A stretch of DNA of 64,000 nucleotides from Takakia lepidozioides (lineage: Eukaryota > Streptophyta > Takakiopsida > Takakiales > Takakiaceae). The position numbers and the translations under genes were made by a program. Positions within the stretch are counted from its first letter, which is position 1. Every line of letters starts with the position of its first letter. The notes beneath the pieces were generated by a model, which was not told the origin of the DNA, did no database searches, and saw only the letters and a program-made list of their open reading frames with translations. Positions 47,701 to 57,899 of the stretch are shown here, one piece after another. The stretch spans positions 35,135,053 to 35,199,052 of the forward strand of contig CM060732.1 of assembly GCA_030704615.1 (NCBI GenBank). Direction: 5' to 3'.

Positions 47701-48297
47701 CGTCCTTCCGTAGTGATGAAGCCAACTCCTCCAACCATTTGGCCCGTGAAGGTGGGAACACATCTCAGCTTTCAGGAGATTGAAATGCTGGAGGAGACAG
47801 GTTTTTCCCTTGCGAGACAACCCCAACTCCATGCATGTGCTACTACTTCTGCGTCCTCCCGGGTCCCCCCGACAAATCCTGACTTGTGGCCAACCAAACA
47901 AGATGGAAAGCTCGTTCGGCGTTTCCCTCCAACCGCTGAACACTTTGGCAAAGTGGAGTCCACAAGAATGCTCCAAGCTCGTGTTGGAAGCACCACGGAA
48001 GTACCCGATCCAGGATATGGTCGGGTATTCACAATCATCACTTCCACATCTGCTGTTCATGACAGGACCTACGACATCACGGTTTCCAATTTCCCCAATT
48101 GCACATGTCCTGATTTTGTGAATATGCTATCAACCAGTTTGGGCAAGAGAGGTAAATTCATACCCTGCAAACATTTGTGTTTCATATTTTTGAGGAGGAT
48201 GGTTTGCGATCCCAAACGTGACAACTTCATTCACCAGGCCACTATGAGTTTCAACGAGGTCGATACTCTTTTGCAGCGGGATACAACACATGGGTAG
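44784..48297 (+). CDS. MULE transposase with zinc finger, DDE-type core and SWIM finger
   Basis: The ATG at 44,784 opens an acidic N-terminal region, with frame changes near 45,060 and 45,135. From 45,217 the frame is open to the intron 46,795-46,911 (GT-AG, phase 0). The N-terminal zinc finger runs from about 45,460 (HPWCRTK, CNGHLRCDNLNCRHF, CVHFGFHNHPV), like the WRKY-GCM1/FAR1 class. The catalytic region has CFLMFDHVK (first Asp, about 46,240), FAGFMADSAQANFNAV (second Asp, about 46,440) and RERTCLFHW (CxxHW block, 46,530). After the intron comes MSIEEMADMPSCNLAETVHN, then an in-frame TGA at 46,999-47,001, then an open frame to TAG at 48,297. A SWIM finger (CTCPDF ... CKHL) is at about 48,100-48,180. 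Without the TGA and frame changes it would be a full transposase of about 1,100 residues. Confidence 0.85.
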
Positions 48298-48934
48298 CAT
48301 GAACTATGTAATGTGGTATGTGGATGACCATGATTTGAAATGTGTAATTCACATCAATTCGTCGGCTGTGCAATGATATGGCCTCCAACTATACGGAGTG
48401 AGCTCTGAGTGACAACTTTTAGGTAGTGCACATTTGTCATTGCACCGTTCGAAGTCTACATGTCTTGCTGTCGCTATGCACTACAATCATCTTTTGAAGA
48501 TGATCCTAACTCTCATTGTTATTTGAGGAGGGAGGAAGGTCTTCCCGTGGCAGCCTTTATGGCGCACACTTTGTGAGGATATTTTGTCGTCCTCGTAATT
48601 GTAAAAGTGAAACAAGCATTTGTAATTGCACAATGTTGGATGCTGCAATTGTAGGCCTCAATGCTCGTCTTGATTCTATTTAGGCAACATTCCCTGCATT
48701 AATTCCACGGTCATAGGACCATCCACGGTTATAGGCGGCGCATGTTAATGGTGACGTGGCAGATGACGGACAATGCCATGTCATCATTTACCGCCACATC
48801 AGCATGCTGACATGACGCTCACGCCATGTCAGCGTGTGTGCAGGCTCACGCCACGTCAGCTGGCGTGAGCGTACGCTCACGCCACGTCACTCCTGCGTGA
48901 GCGTACGCTTGCGCGCTCACGCCATTGCGTCGTT
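48298..48934. other. MULE-2 right non-coding end
   Basis: No frame is supported. Near 48,710-48,745 a CCACGGTTATAGG block appears, also found near 53,200 and, inverted, near 31,420 in MULE-1. From 48,755 on, GTGACGTGGCAG, CTCACGCCATGTCAGCG and TGGCGTGAGCGTACGCTCAC words form the right subterminal array, ending at the gypsy junction. Confidence 0.65.
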
Positions 48935-49470
48935 GTCTTGGAAATTGGAAGGTCTGTAATAAAGTCCATAGACACGGACGACCATGGGCCCTTGGGAATG
49001 GGTAATGGTTGAAGAAGGCCGTAAGGTCGATGTCGTGGTCCCTTCGCTCTAGCACATGTGTCGCATGATTTTATAAATTCTTTCACGAGTTTTCACATCT
49101 GCAGCCACCAATAGTCCCTGGATATCAATTCCATTGTTTTGTTGAAGCCGAAATATCCTGCAGCCGGAAGATCATGACATGATTGAAGAATTCGAAGTCG
49201 TGTAGGTCCTGGAGGTACATAGAGAAGTCTTAGTGTCGTAGCAAATTGGTCGCTCTTCAGTGCTTCCTGAATCTCCTTTATGATCTCTACATCGTCATAG
49301 GTAGACATGGATAACATATTCAATTGGAGAGTTGCAGGTTTCAAGATGATGGATTTCTGTTGGTCAAAAGCTGCGTCCCTTTCTTTTGGCGCAAGATACG
49401 ATCGTCGAGAAATAACATCTGGTTTTCCTTGAAGATGTCCGAGACGGTAGGTAATAACAAAATCAAACAT
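48935..49470 (-). pseudogene. Gypsy RNase H end and integrase N-terminal half
   Basis: The frame 49,470-49,093 starts MFDFVITYRLGHLQGKPDVI (end of RNase H). It continues to LRILQSCHDLPAAGYFGFNK and then [10 protein letters not shown], the HHCC zinc region of integrase with one His not obvious. It then reads [14 protein letters not shown], where MULE-2 interrupts it at the catalytic core's first Asp region. Confidence 0.85.
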
Positions 49471-49499
49471 TGCTAGTGATATACTCCATCTCGCATGAC

Positions 49500-50650
49500 G
49501 TCAATTCAAAACACAAGCACTCATAAAATACTCGAGGTTTTTGTGATCAGTATAGACAGTGACCTGATGTTTAGCTCCCTCCAATAGATGACGTCACTCC
49601 TCAAAAACATCGATAATCGCTAGAAGTTCTTTGTCATGGATTTCATAATTGATCTCCGCAGCGGAAAATTTACGAGAACGAAAACCAACAGGGTGAAGTC
49701 GGCTATCTGTACCGTATTGAGAGAGTATCGCGCTAAGTGCAAAGTCCGATGCATCTGCTTCCAAAAAGAATGGTTTAGATGGGTCTACATGTACCAGTAT
49801 TGGAGCCGTTGTAAATGTCTGCTTCAACATTTCCAATGATTGGTCAACCTTCTTGTCCCATACAAATTTGTCTTTCCATGTGAGTCGTGTCAATGGTATA
49901 GCACTTTTGGAGTAGTCATTGATGAAGATTCTATAGAAATTTGTAAATCCTAGAAAACATTGTACATCTCGGATCGAAGTTGGTTTAATCCACACATTGA
50001 TGGTTTGTATTTTCTTTTGATCTATAAAGACTCCTCTGTCGGAAATAATGTAGCCCAAAAATTTGATTTCAAATTGGTGGAAAAGATATTTTTCCAACTT
50101 GGCATATAGTCTTTTTTCCCTCAATTTATCAAAGATAAAGCATACATGACGACCATGTTCTTCTTCATTATGTGAAATATCAAAATGCCGTCCAAATAGA
50201 TGACTACAAATTCATCTAAAAATTCTCGAAAGATGTCATTCATCATGTGTTGAAAAATTGCTGGAGCATTTGTAAGACCGAAAGGCATAACATTGCATTC
50301 GAAATGTCCGTACCTTGTGCGAAAAGCAGTCTTCCATTCGTCTCCTTCTTTTATTCGTACAAGGTTATAAGTTCCTCTCAAGTCGATCTTTGTAAAAAAA
50401 TTTGCTCGTCTAAGTCGTTCGAGGAGTCCGGAAATTAGCTGTAGTGGGTAACGATTTTTTATAGTGACTTTGTTGAGCCCACGATAGTCCACACACATGC
50501 GTAACGATCTGTCATTCTTCTTCACAAACAAGATAGGTGCTCCCGCGGGTTCGAATGTCGAATGGAATTCTTTGACAAATTTTCATCAATGTATTCGCGT
50601 ACAGCAGCCAGTTCCGTCTGAGATAAATTGTAGATTGGGCCGAATGGTGG
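49500..50650 (-). pseudogene. Gypsy reverse transcriptase and RNase H
   Basis: RT motifs on the minus strand include [47 protein letters not shown] and [11 protein letters not shown]. The catalytic YxDD is YLDG here, so the second Asp is lost. RNase H follows with FFLEADASDFALSAILSQ and EINYEIHDKELLAI. Stops and frame changes occur near 50,590, 50,120 and 49,520. Confidence 0.88.
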
Positions 50651-50879
50651 TTGAGCTCATTCTTGCAACTCAATTGCACAATCATAAAGTCGATGTTCTG
50701 GCAATGTCTGCATTTTCTTCTCGAAGACATCCTTGAAATCTTGATATTGAGTGGGTAATGTCGAAGTACCTTGGTCTATTGTGGTCTTGATCGGAGTCGC
50801 ATAAAGTGCAAATGTCGTGTCTTTCTTCGTAGCTCTCATGAAGGCTTTAGCTCCAAGAAATAGGCGTTGAATACCTTTG

Positions 50880-51214
50880 GTACTTTTGCATTTTTGTCTT
50901 GCCAAATTTTTTTGTGATCGTTAGTCGATGTTATGATTATGAAGTACAAACCAGGGAAGTCCAAGGATCACATGATTCGTTGGAGACTGGATGACATTGA
51001 AAACAATCTGTGATGCTTGATTTTTAAGCTTCACTTCAAGGGGTCGAGTTTCATGGTCAATATTTCCTGATGCTAACGGTCGTCCATCGATGATTTCAAC
51101 GGGGGCCGATAGTTTCTTCTTTACGAACATTAAATTGTGTTGTTTCGCAAAGTTTTTGTCAATAAAACATGCTGAAGCCCCTGAGTCCAAAAGTACTTCT
51201 ACAGAGATATCTTG
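50880..51214 (-). pseudogene. Gypsy aspartic protease
   Basis: The frame starts MDSGASACFIDKNFAKQH (active-site DSGA) and later reads VILGLPWFVLHN, the second conserved block of retropepsins. It lies between the gag remnant and RT as expected. Confidence 0.85.
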
Positions 51215-51217
51215 ATT

Positions 51218-51817
51218 TTACACTCTGATTTTTACCGAAACTGTGAAGCAAGGTGCAGGGTCTGGAGGTAGAAAGAGATTTTTTTTTGTGAGGAATATGT
51301 GGTGTCCAGCCGCATGGTCCCTACTCAGTGTTGTGACTGGATATCTTTGTTTTCCAAAATTGTATAGTAAATGCAAATTTTTCTCTAATAGCGGTGCAAA
51401 CCAAGATAGGGTAGTGCCTGATAGAAGGGTGCCCACGAATCCCACTTGAATACCTTCATCAGGGTAGCATTGGGGATATAGTCGTAGGAATAATCGTATT
51501 TGTTGAACAAAACCGCAAAATCTTGATCTCGTCCCATCAAATTTCTCGGGCATGCTGACCTTTGGTTCCCTTGTAATCTGTTGAAGATTTGGAGGAACCG
51601 TTGCAGTAGGAGTTGTTGTAGTAATGACTCATAAGGTTGAAGATCCATTGTTCGACTCTTTCAACTCTGAAATTTGTTGTTCCAAATTGTTGAGAGCATT
51701 GCCAAGATCTTGAGACTGATCAGCTTGTAGTTGGGCAGTAGAGGTACGAAGTTCTTGCATCTGGAGCTCAAGATTCTGCAATGTGGCGACCATCTCCTCA
51801 AATGTGCCTTCCATCTT
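51218..51817 (-). pseudogene. Gypsy gag remnant
   Basis: Starts MEGTFEEMVATLQNLELQMQ, a coiled-coil-like segment. Two further frames read MPEKFDGTRSRFCGFVQQIR and FVGTLLSGTTLSWFAPLLE, typical gag capsid words. Most of the capsid and the CCHC knuckle are missing, so an internal deletion has occurred. Confidence 0.75.
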
Positions 51818-51852
51818 AACTAACTAAGGAACAAACTTTAGTCTCACCAAAC

Positions 51853-52491
51853 TGTCAAGGACGAGAACATGACTGAATACAAACAAGATATCAGACGAGA
51901 GGTACAAGACTAGACAAGAAGTCAAGGTCGGCGTGGCCGAATGCATGATGAGTAAATAGGGATCAAGACGATCTTTATAACAATGAACAAGAGTACTAGA
52001 TATTGGAACGCGACTTCAATACTGGAATGCTGGAAACTGGACTGGAGTACCAGATACTGAAAACTGGGCTAAAGTACTGAGCACTGGACTGGAGTACTGG
52101 AAACTGGAAACAAGAGTAGTTTGAACTTGTGTTGGCGAGACTGAAGAGTGTCCAGTCTCGCCTCCTATATATATTGACTATTAGGAGGTTCCCTAAGAGG
52201 CTTCCCCACAGGAGGTTTCTTGATGAAGAAGTTTCTTAAATAAATGAGGTATCTTGATGGAGAAGTTTCCTTAAATAAAGGAGGTATCTTGATGAAGAAG
52301 TTTCTTCCAAAGGAAGCTTCCTGAGCAGTTTTCCAAGTTACTCTCGATAATTTGGTAAACTCCCGATAACTTGATAACTTATGGTAGATCATGGTAGATC
52401 ATGATAGATCATGATAATTTTCGGTAACATGGTAACTTGATAACTTCTGGTATTTAATCCTGGTAAGTTCCTCTGGGCTATGTCCGTGACA
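51853..52491 (-). repeat. Right (5') LTR of the gypsy element
   Basis: 639 bases from TGTCAAGG to CGTGACA, matching the left LTR with scattered substitutions and small indels. On the minus strand it is the 5' LTR; the sequence just inside it reads GTTTGGTGAGACTAAAG, the expected place of the primer-binding site. Confidence 0.88.
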
Positions 52492-53250
52492 CTAATTAAT
52501 GAATAAGCTTGAAAATTTCAGTGCTCTCTCAGGAGAGATGAGCAGATTGTACCTCACTGGCAAGTCGACAAGGTCGTATTTTCAGTCGAGTGTCAATTTA
52601 AGGTGGTGATGTGGTGCGTTGCAGGAAGTATAGTGCTGAAATGGCTCACAATGTGTCGACACTCAAGAAGAAAACGAAAGTGAAGCGTGTTACATAGTGG
52701 AATGTTACAGTAACCAATGGGGAAAAATCAGAGAATCAAAGATTTGTCTCACATCTGCTGTGTTGTCTTATTCTACGTTGCTTTCATCAATCTACTTTTT
52801 CCCAAATGGTAGCATTGATTAAATCTTATCATGTGCTTCATGAGGGATTTTCTCCATTTTGTGATGTTTGTGCAAACGACATTGATTGTTGTGCATGGTT
52901 CAGATAAATGTTATAATGACATCCTCGTTCAACATTTATCCACTCTCATTCATGCATGATATTTCATCCACATTCATCCATATTCGGAGCGTGTCATCCT
53001 CATTAATTCATCCACAACCATTCTTCTATATTCGGTCTCTGCAAATACAATCATTCAGCAACATTAAGTATAAGCTCTCTTCTGCACTTCGCCTTGTCGC
53101 CCACATATGGTTCCCCATATGCCGAATGTAGAAGTCCGCGGCTATAGCCCCCTCCCCCCCCCCCCCCATTTTTTTTTTTTTTTTTTCTGCCTGTTCGGTC
53201 CGCGGTTATAGGTCCATGCCTATGGAAATGACGTGGCTTGACATGACGTA
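52492..53250 (-). mobile_element. MULE-1 distal non-coding part
   Basis: This continues MULE-1 after the gypsy element. It contains ATTCATCC repeats (52,920-53,050), a GTCCGCGG(C/T)TATAG block twice (about 53,132 and 53,199), a C run and a T run (53,150-53,186) and GACGTGGC words. No gene is seen. Confidence 0.65.
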
Positions 53251-54570
53251 CACTACTACGTTTAGGGGGGGTTAGCGACGCCAGGACCCCGGACGCGCCG
53301 ACCCCCTTGCGACTGCAGCGTTGCACAGGCGCCCGGCTCGGGACTTGCGACGTCGGGGCGTCGTAATGCCGACGCTCGGACGACGTTGTGGCATCTTGCG
53401 ATACGATGCCGTCGCCGGAAAGGGGCCTGACCCCATTCCCCCGCCAACGCACTAGGGGGGTTGCGACGGCCTGGCGTCGCAACAATTTGCTGCGACGCCC
53501 CCGGGATGCTGCGACGTCGGGGAATCGCAACGAGACGTCGCAGCGCGCAGCCCAGCGACGGCGGGGAATCGCAATGCTTAAAAAAAAAAAAAAAAAAAAA
53601 AAAAACCGTTTTTATTTATTTATTTTATTTGATTCCCCGCCGTCGCAGGAGCGCCCGGCCGTCGCAAATGCGTCGCTAGGGCTGCGATTCCCCGGCGTCC
53701 TGGGGGCGTCGCGGAAAATTGATTCTGGGAGTAGATTGTAGAGCATAATGAGCTTGACATCCTCAGACTATAGCCATTGTCCAACAATAAGTTGCAATGC
53801 AGCTTTGCAAAACTTAGGCCATTGATAGATATTTGTTTCTTGAAGAACTCTGGGGACAAGTCTCGGTGCAAGTTCCAGTTGTGCGAGCTCCTATAGAGTA
53901 TGCATAATCTGCAACACAATGATATGATTGAGATAATGGTAGTCACTAGGAGCTTATTCTTGATATGTATATATATACTTGGACTGCTTTTGTGATACAT
54001 AGATGTATTGTAGATTTGTTGGTTAGTGTGCAGTGTCTTAGAAATGTGGAGGTCCTAGGTTCAAATATACATTGCCTAATATATGTAGAACAATGCATAA
54101 ACTGCCATTGGACAAAACCGAAGTCAATGGTCAACGGCGAGTCAATGGTCAACTAATTTTTGAAATTCAAAATTCAAACTGAAATATAAATTCAATTTTT
54201 CCCACCTAAATTCAAATGTACCCCCTACTGTGACGTCTGGGGGTCACATTTACGACCCCCGGACGTCCCTAATGCGACGTCGCAGAAAAAAACGTTTTTT
54301 TTTTTTTTTTTTTTTTTTTTGGATGCCCGGACGTCGCAAGTCGCGCCGGCGCCGCGGCCCGGGGGTTTGCGATTCCCCGACGACGCTAATTAGTGACGTT
54401 CCGGGAGCGACGTCGCTGCGACATCTCTACGACTTCCCGACGTCGCTGCGACATCTCTGCGACTTCCCGACGTCGCCCCCGGCGCGCCCCGGGCCCCGTA
54501 GAGTATTTTCGTCGCTAATCGCGGCGGTTGGAGGTCGTTGGGGCATCGCTAACCCCCCAACGTAGTAGTG
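53251..54570. mobile_element. Small CACTA-type element inside MULE-1
   Basis: The left end begins CACTACTACGTTTAGGGGGG and the right end, reverse complemented, begins CACTACTACGTTGGGGGGTT. The sides are GTA and GTG, a near-perfect 3-bp duplication. About 450 bases at the left and 320 at the right are G+C-rich with many GCGACG and CGTCGC words in both orientations, with an A run (53,581-53,604) and a T run (54,297-54,320) near their inner borders. The centre (53,720-54,220) is AT-rich and codes for nothing I know. At 1,320 bp it is a non-autonomous, MITE-sized derivative. Confidence 0.82.
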
Positions 54571-54716
54571 GTGGCGTCAACCACGCTGGCAAGGTCTGCT
54601 GACGTGGCGTCAGACCCGTGAGCCAACATGACAAGAACTGCTGACATGGCGTGAGCCTGGTTGCGCTTACACGTTCACGCTCAGATGCTCACGCGGAAGC
54701 ATCCCCCGAACTTGAG

Positions 54717-56110
54717 TACTGTTGTGGCAATATGCTCCCCCTCTGACACTAGCGGTAATGATAGTCAAAGGGGCAGTGTTCCATCCATGGTGACGAAGGG
54801 CTAAAATGAGCTGTTCATATTTTCACGTTTATACATAATTGATTGGTTAAGGTCACTATCATGACAAAATATAAATTCTATGATATGAATGGTGAGGGAG
54901 GGGTGTGGACCTGTTGGTATTGTTGATGAAAGAGGTAGTCCATGGATAAGTAGAATATCAAGGCGTGACCTTGCTAGACATCGACATAGGATATAGAGAC
55001 ATGTGCAAGGTAGAAGCCATGGAGGTATTGTGTGCTCCGGTGGTCTACCTTGAAACGTACATGCATTGATGAGGTTAAACCATCTGGATTTAGGATGTGA
55101 CATAAGAAGTTTTTGAAGATGCCAAGCTCCTTGGCTATGTTTGATTATATATAATCCATGGAGTATGGGGTGTTTACAATGGAGAAGCAAGTGTGGCCAT
55201 GTGTCTACTTCGGGGGGATGTGCGTGGCATAATGTGTGTGCAATGCTTGTTAGGGTATAATAAAGGCCAGAATAGATTTTTTCTTTGATTGCCCATATAT
55301 TGGCCGTATCAGAATCGTAGTGTTTGTCTGATTTGGGCATCAATAATTATAGGAGAGGTCCAAAAGTGGTTGGACATGGCATGCATTAGGTATGGGGAAG
55401 ATACCATTTTGATACATGTATGGTTTTGTGTAGGTGCGGGATACTTGGATTTGTTGTTTGGTTTCGTTGAGGTGGGAATTTCAGAGGAGGGGGCGTTGTG
55501 AAGTCTGGGATCGGTAGTATGTGTGTTGGTGGCAATAATGCCCAGAGTACTGGTCTTGGGGTCGCCAATTTCCATGCTTTGTCTAGGTTGACTCGAGGAT
55601 ATATGCAGAGTGATGGGGTTGGCGAATATACCCCATGGCTGTGGGGCCGAACAACTGTCTTAGTAATTGATCCAGTTGTCCAAAGAAGGTGGGCGTTATT
55701 TGTAGGGTATTTGAGTGTTATATATAGATAAGTTTTGTTAATGATGTTTCTCTATATTGCATATAATTTGGCAATGGTGGAGGGGAATCACAGGTTAGCG
55801 ACTGGGGGTCAAATGTTGCTAATGTATACATTCCAAGGGGGTTTGCTATCATAGGGTGCGTTGTGGGCGTGGTTGTTGTTTGAGACAGTAATAATATGGT
55901 GAACGAGTCTGGAGATGCATGAGATGCCACGCCAGTGAATTGCTTCACCAGTGGTAATGGCGTTCGGAGGGTGAGCAAAGCCACGCCAGTGGTGGGATCT
56001 GGTTAAGCCTAAAGAGCCAAAATATTGATCTGTGTCATATAGACTAGAGTAGCTTGAGAAACCAATTAAGCATGTGAGAGGATTGGAATAATATGAGTGT
56101 GCGAGTAGCT
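54717..56110 (-). mobile_element. RNase H-family LINE copy 1, main part (right of MULE-1)
   Basis: On the minus strand a long frame (55,343-54,801) reads VDTWPHLLLHCKHPILHGLY, then NLINACTFQGRPPEHTIPPW and LTIHIIEFIFCHD. Another (55,984-55,718) reads MALLTLRTPLPLVKQFTGVA and aligns with 56,840-57,060 of copy 2. Between them (about 55,450-55,600) lies the region equal to the RNase H start in copy 2. No RT is present. It joins the 3' end at 31,267 once MULE-1 is removed. Confidence 0.75.
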
Positions 56111-56600
56111 ATTTTGGGTGCCAGCTGCACACTACCTACAAAAGCCCCAATACCATGGGCGAAACCAACAGTCATATGTTTCGGCAAAACATGTGATCCC
56201 CACCTAGGGCAGGTCCAATCTGACCATGAAACGGCCTTTGAGACGCTTGTCTAGAGAGGACAAGAGTTGAAAATCCTGAAAGTTCCGTAATCTGCAACTA
56301 CAATCCTCATGATCCCATGTCAAATACATGGAATCTGTCCACCGGAAATTTCCGTCCCATCTTAATGTTTTGGTTGAGTGAAATTTTTTTATTTATGTGT
56401 GGCTACACTTTTTTGGGGATGGTTTCTTACGGTTTTACTTCCTCGGGCAAACTTTTTGGAAGATAAAGTACACCAACTATAGCCCATAGTTTGGATTATA
56501 TATTGATGCTTATTCATCTTGAGGACCTTGAGCATTTTGTTTTTCTTCAAAATAAAAAAATGAGGGGGAAGGATTTCTTGGATGCTCTCTTTGTTAACTT
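56111..56600. other. Spacer between two opposed LINE copies
   Basis: About 490 bases without a gene. A stretch at 56,275-56,365 (GAAAGTTCCGTAATCTGCAA, CTACAATCCTCATGATCCC) is loosely similar to 28,485-28,590, so both may be remains of one old LTR or repeat. The rest is AT-rich. Confidence 0.4.
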
Positions 56601-57230
56601 ATTCGTTTAAAACCCACCCAAAACACCCACAACAACAAACAAACTTTCACTTGCACACTCCCACTCGACCCTCCACGCGCTCCTTCTAGACTTCCTCACC
56701 ATGGAGCTGCAACTCACTCACTCATACTCCTCTAACCCTCACATATGCCCACTGGGATTATCTACTTACTCGAGTTTACACGACATTGATCAGCACTTTG
56801 GATCCCTGGGGACTGCATATTTCCACCAGTGGCAAGGGCGAGGGTTTCCACACCCCCCTAATGTCGCTTCTGCCAGTGAAACACTTCATTGGGCGCGCAA
56901 TGCTGCACATCTGTCACCAGAATTTTTCACCATCTTATTTATTCCTAATACTAACCATACCAACTCTAAACACCCAATAATAAGCGACCCTCTGGAATAT
57001 TCACGTCAGCTACATTTGAACCTCGCTCAATCATTTATCAACCCCCACCGCCGTGGCGCAATTACATAAAACATCCAGAACCGTTACTAACTAAACTGGT
57101 ATGTGTACACCACCACTCACAAAACCCGCAAATACCTACCACTTTCTACCATCAACTGGACCGGATTGATTCGGGGGTATTTGTTGGGTGTTTGGGTAGG
57201 TGGGTGGACAATGGCAGTGTGACCAAATAA
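56601..57230 (+). mobile_element. RNase H-family LINE copy 2, first part
   Basis: The open frame 56,701-57,069 (MELQLTHSYSSNPHICPLGL, FHQWQGRGF, SETLHWARNAAHLSPEFF) is homologous to copy 1 on the opposite strand (55,984-55,718). The sequence runs on to about 57,230, where it stops matching and the Copia RT begins in reverse. In copy 1 the same sequence continues into the RNase H region, which in copy 2 is found inverted, ending at 60,130. Confidence 0.72.
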
Positions 57231-57782
57231 ATGTTTCAGAAAGAACCGAATCTCACCCATGTCAGTCATGGCAAACTCAGCACTCAACAGTGCTTTGGTT
57301 TCTAGCAACAACCTTTGATGATCGTTGGTGACAATGATTGTGTCATCCACATATAGAGCTATGACCACAAATTGCTCTCCCATTTTTTTCACATAGATGT
57401 TTGTGTCAGCAATGCTTCGCTCAAATCTTGTCTTTAAGAGGTAAGCATCGATCATAGCATACCAAGCTCGAGGACTTTGTTTGAGTTTATACAAACTCTT
57501 TTGCAGCTTACACACAATATCACTTCCTCCTTGTACAAACCCTTCAAGTTGTCTCATGTAGATCTCTTCTTGTAGTTCTCCATTCAGAAATGCGGTCTTA
57601 ACATCCATTTGATGAACTTTGTGATTATGTTGAGCTGCAAGAGCTAACAACACTCTGATAGAAGAAATCTTCACCACTGGTGAGAAGGTTTCATTGTAAT
57701 CCACTCCTTGAATTTGTGCATAGCCTTTAGCTACAAGACGAGCTTTGTACCGGTAAATAGATCCATCAGCTTTGTACTTCAA
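57231..57782 (-). pseudogene. Copia reverse transcriptase, first part
   Basis: On the minus strand: [58 protein letters not shown] and [16 protein letters not shown], with the catalytic YVDD kept. It ends at [11 protein letters not shown], exactly where the plus-strand piece at 60,131 (RFLGIQINRD) takes over. The frame is open across this piece. Confidence 0.9.
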
Positions 57783-57899
57783 CTTGAAGATCCACTTGCA
57801 ACCAATGGCTCTTCGTCATGCAGGCAACCTAGTGAGTGTCCATGCTTTGTTTTGCATCAATAAATCCAACTCTGAGTTGATTGCTTCTTCCCATTGTAG

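Larger units (their letters stand above)
37510..48934. mobile_element. MULE-2: 11.4-kb Mutator-like element with transposase and ParB-methyltransferase-like gene
   Basis: The gypsy integrase is interrupted exactly here, with GTCTTGGAAA on both sides (37,500-37,509 and 48,935-48,944), a 9-10 bp duplication as expected for MULEs. The left end reads CAGGGATGCCTCGGCGTGAG. The right end, reverse complemented, reads AACGACGCAATGGCGTGAG. The two share only GGCGTGAGC well, so the terminal repeats are weak. Subterminal DNA is dense in GCGTGAGC and CACGTCA words. Inside are two divergent genes: the transposase (+, 44,784-48,297) and a ParB/methyltransferase-like gene (-, 43,950-38,525). Confidence 0.85.
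35063..52491 (-). mobile_element. Ty3/gypsy chromovirus, two LTRs, split by MULE-2
   Basis: LTRs start TGTCAAGGACGAG and end TATGTCCGTGACA. CTAAT flanks both sides (35,058-35,062 and 52,492-52,496). The order on the minus strand is LTR, gag, protease, RT, RNase H, integrase, chromodomain, an extra C-terminal frame, a polypurine tract (AAGATGGGGGTGA just inside the left LTR), LTR. MULE-2 interrupts integrase. Frame breaks in every domain make it inactive. Confidence 0.92.
31268..54707 (-). mobile_element. MULE-1: non-autonomous Mutator-like element, later split by other insertions
   Basis: The 9-bp duplication GAACTTGAG flanks both ends (31,259-31,267 and 54,708-54,716). Its own DNA is 31,268-35,062, 52,492-53,250 and 54,571-54,707, about 4.7 kb. 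The right end, reverse complemented, reads GGGGGATGCTTCCGCGTGAG, like the left end of MULE-2 (GGGATGCCTCGGCGTGAG). Subterminal DNA at both ends is dense in GACGTGGC and GCGTGAGC words. It holds a transposase remnant without catalytic core, a palindrome array, a SINE and a captured eL32 exon. No trace of the methyltransferase gene of MULE-2 is seen. Confidence 0.8.

Noticed and set aside
35063-52491. Endogenous pararetrovirus
   Set aside because: It has LTRs with a 5-bp target duplication, an integrase and a chromodomain, so it is a Ty3/gypsy retrotransposon and not a caulimovirid.
54018-54075. tRNA-like stretch (TTGGTTAGTG ... AGGTTCAAAT)
   Set aside because: It has weak A- and B-box likeness, but no cloverleaf could be drawn with confidence and no second copy is in the window.
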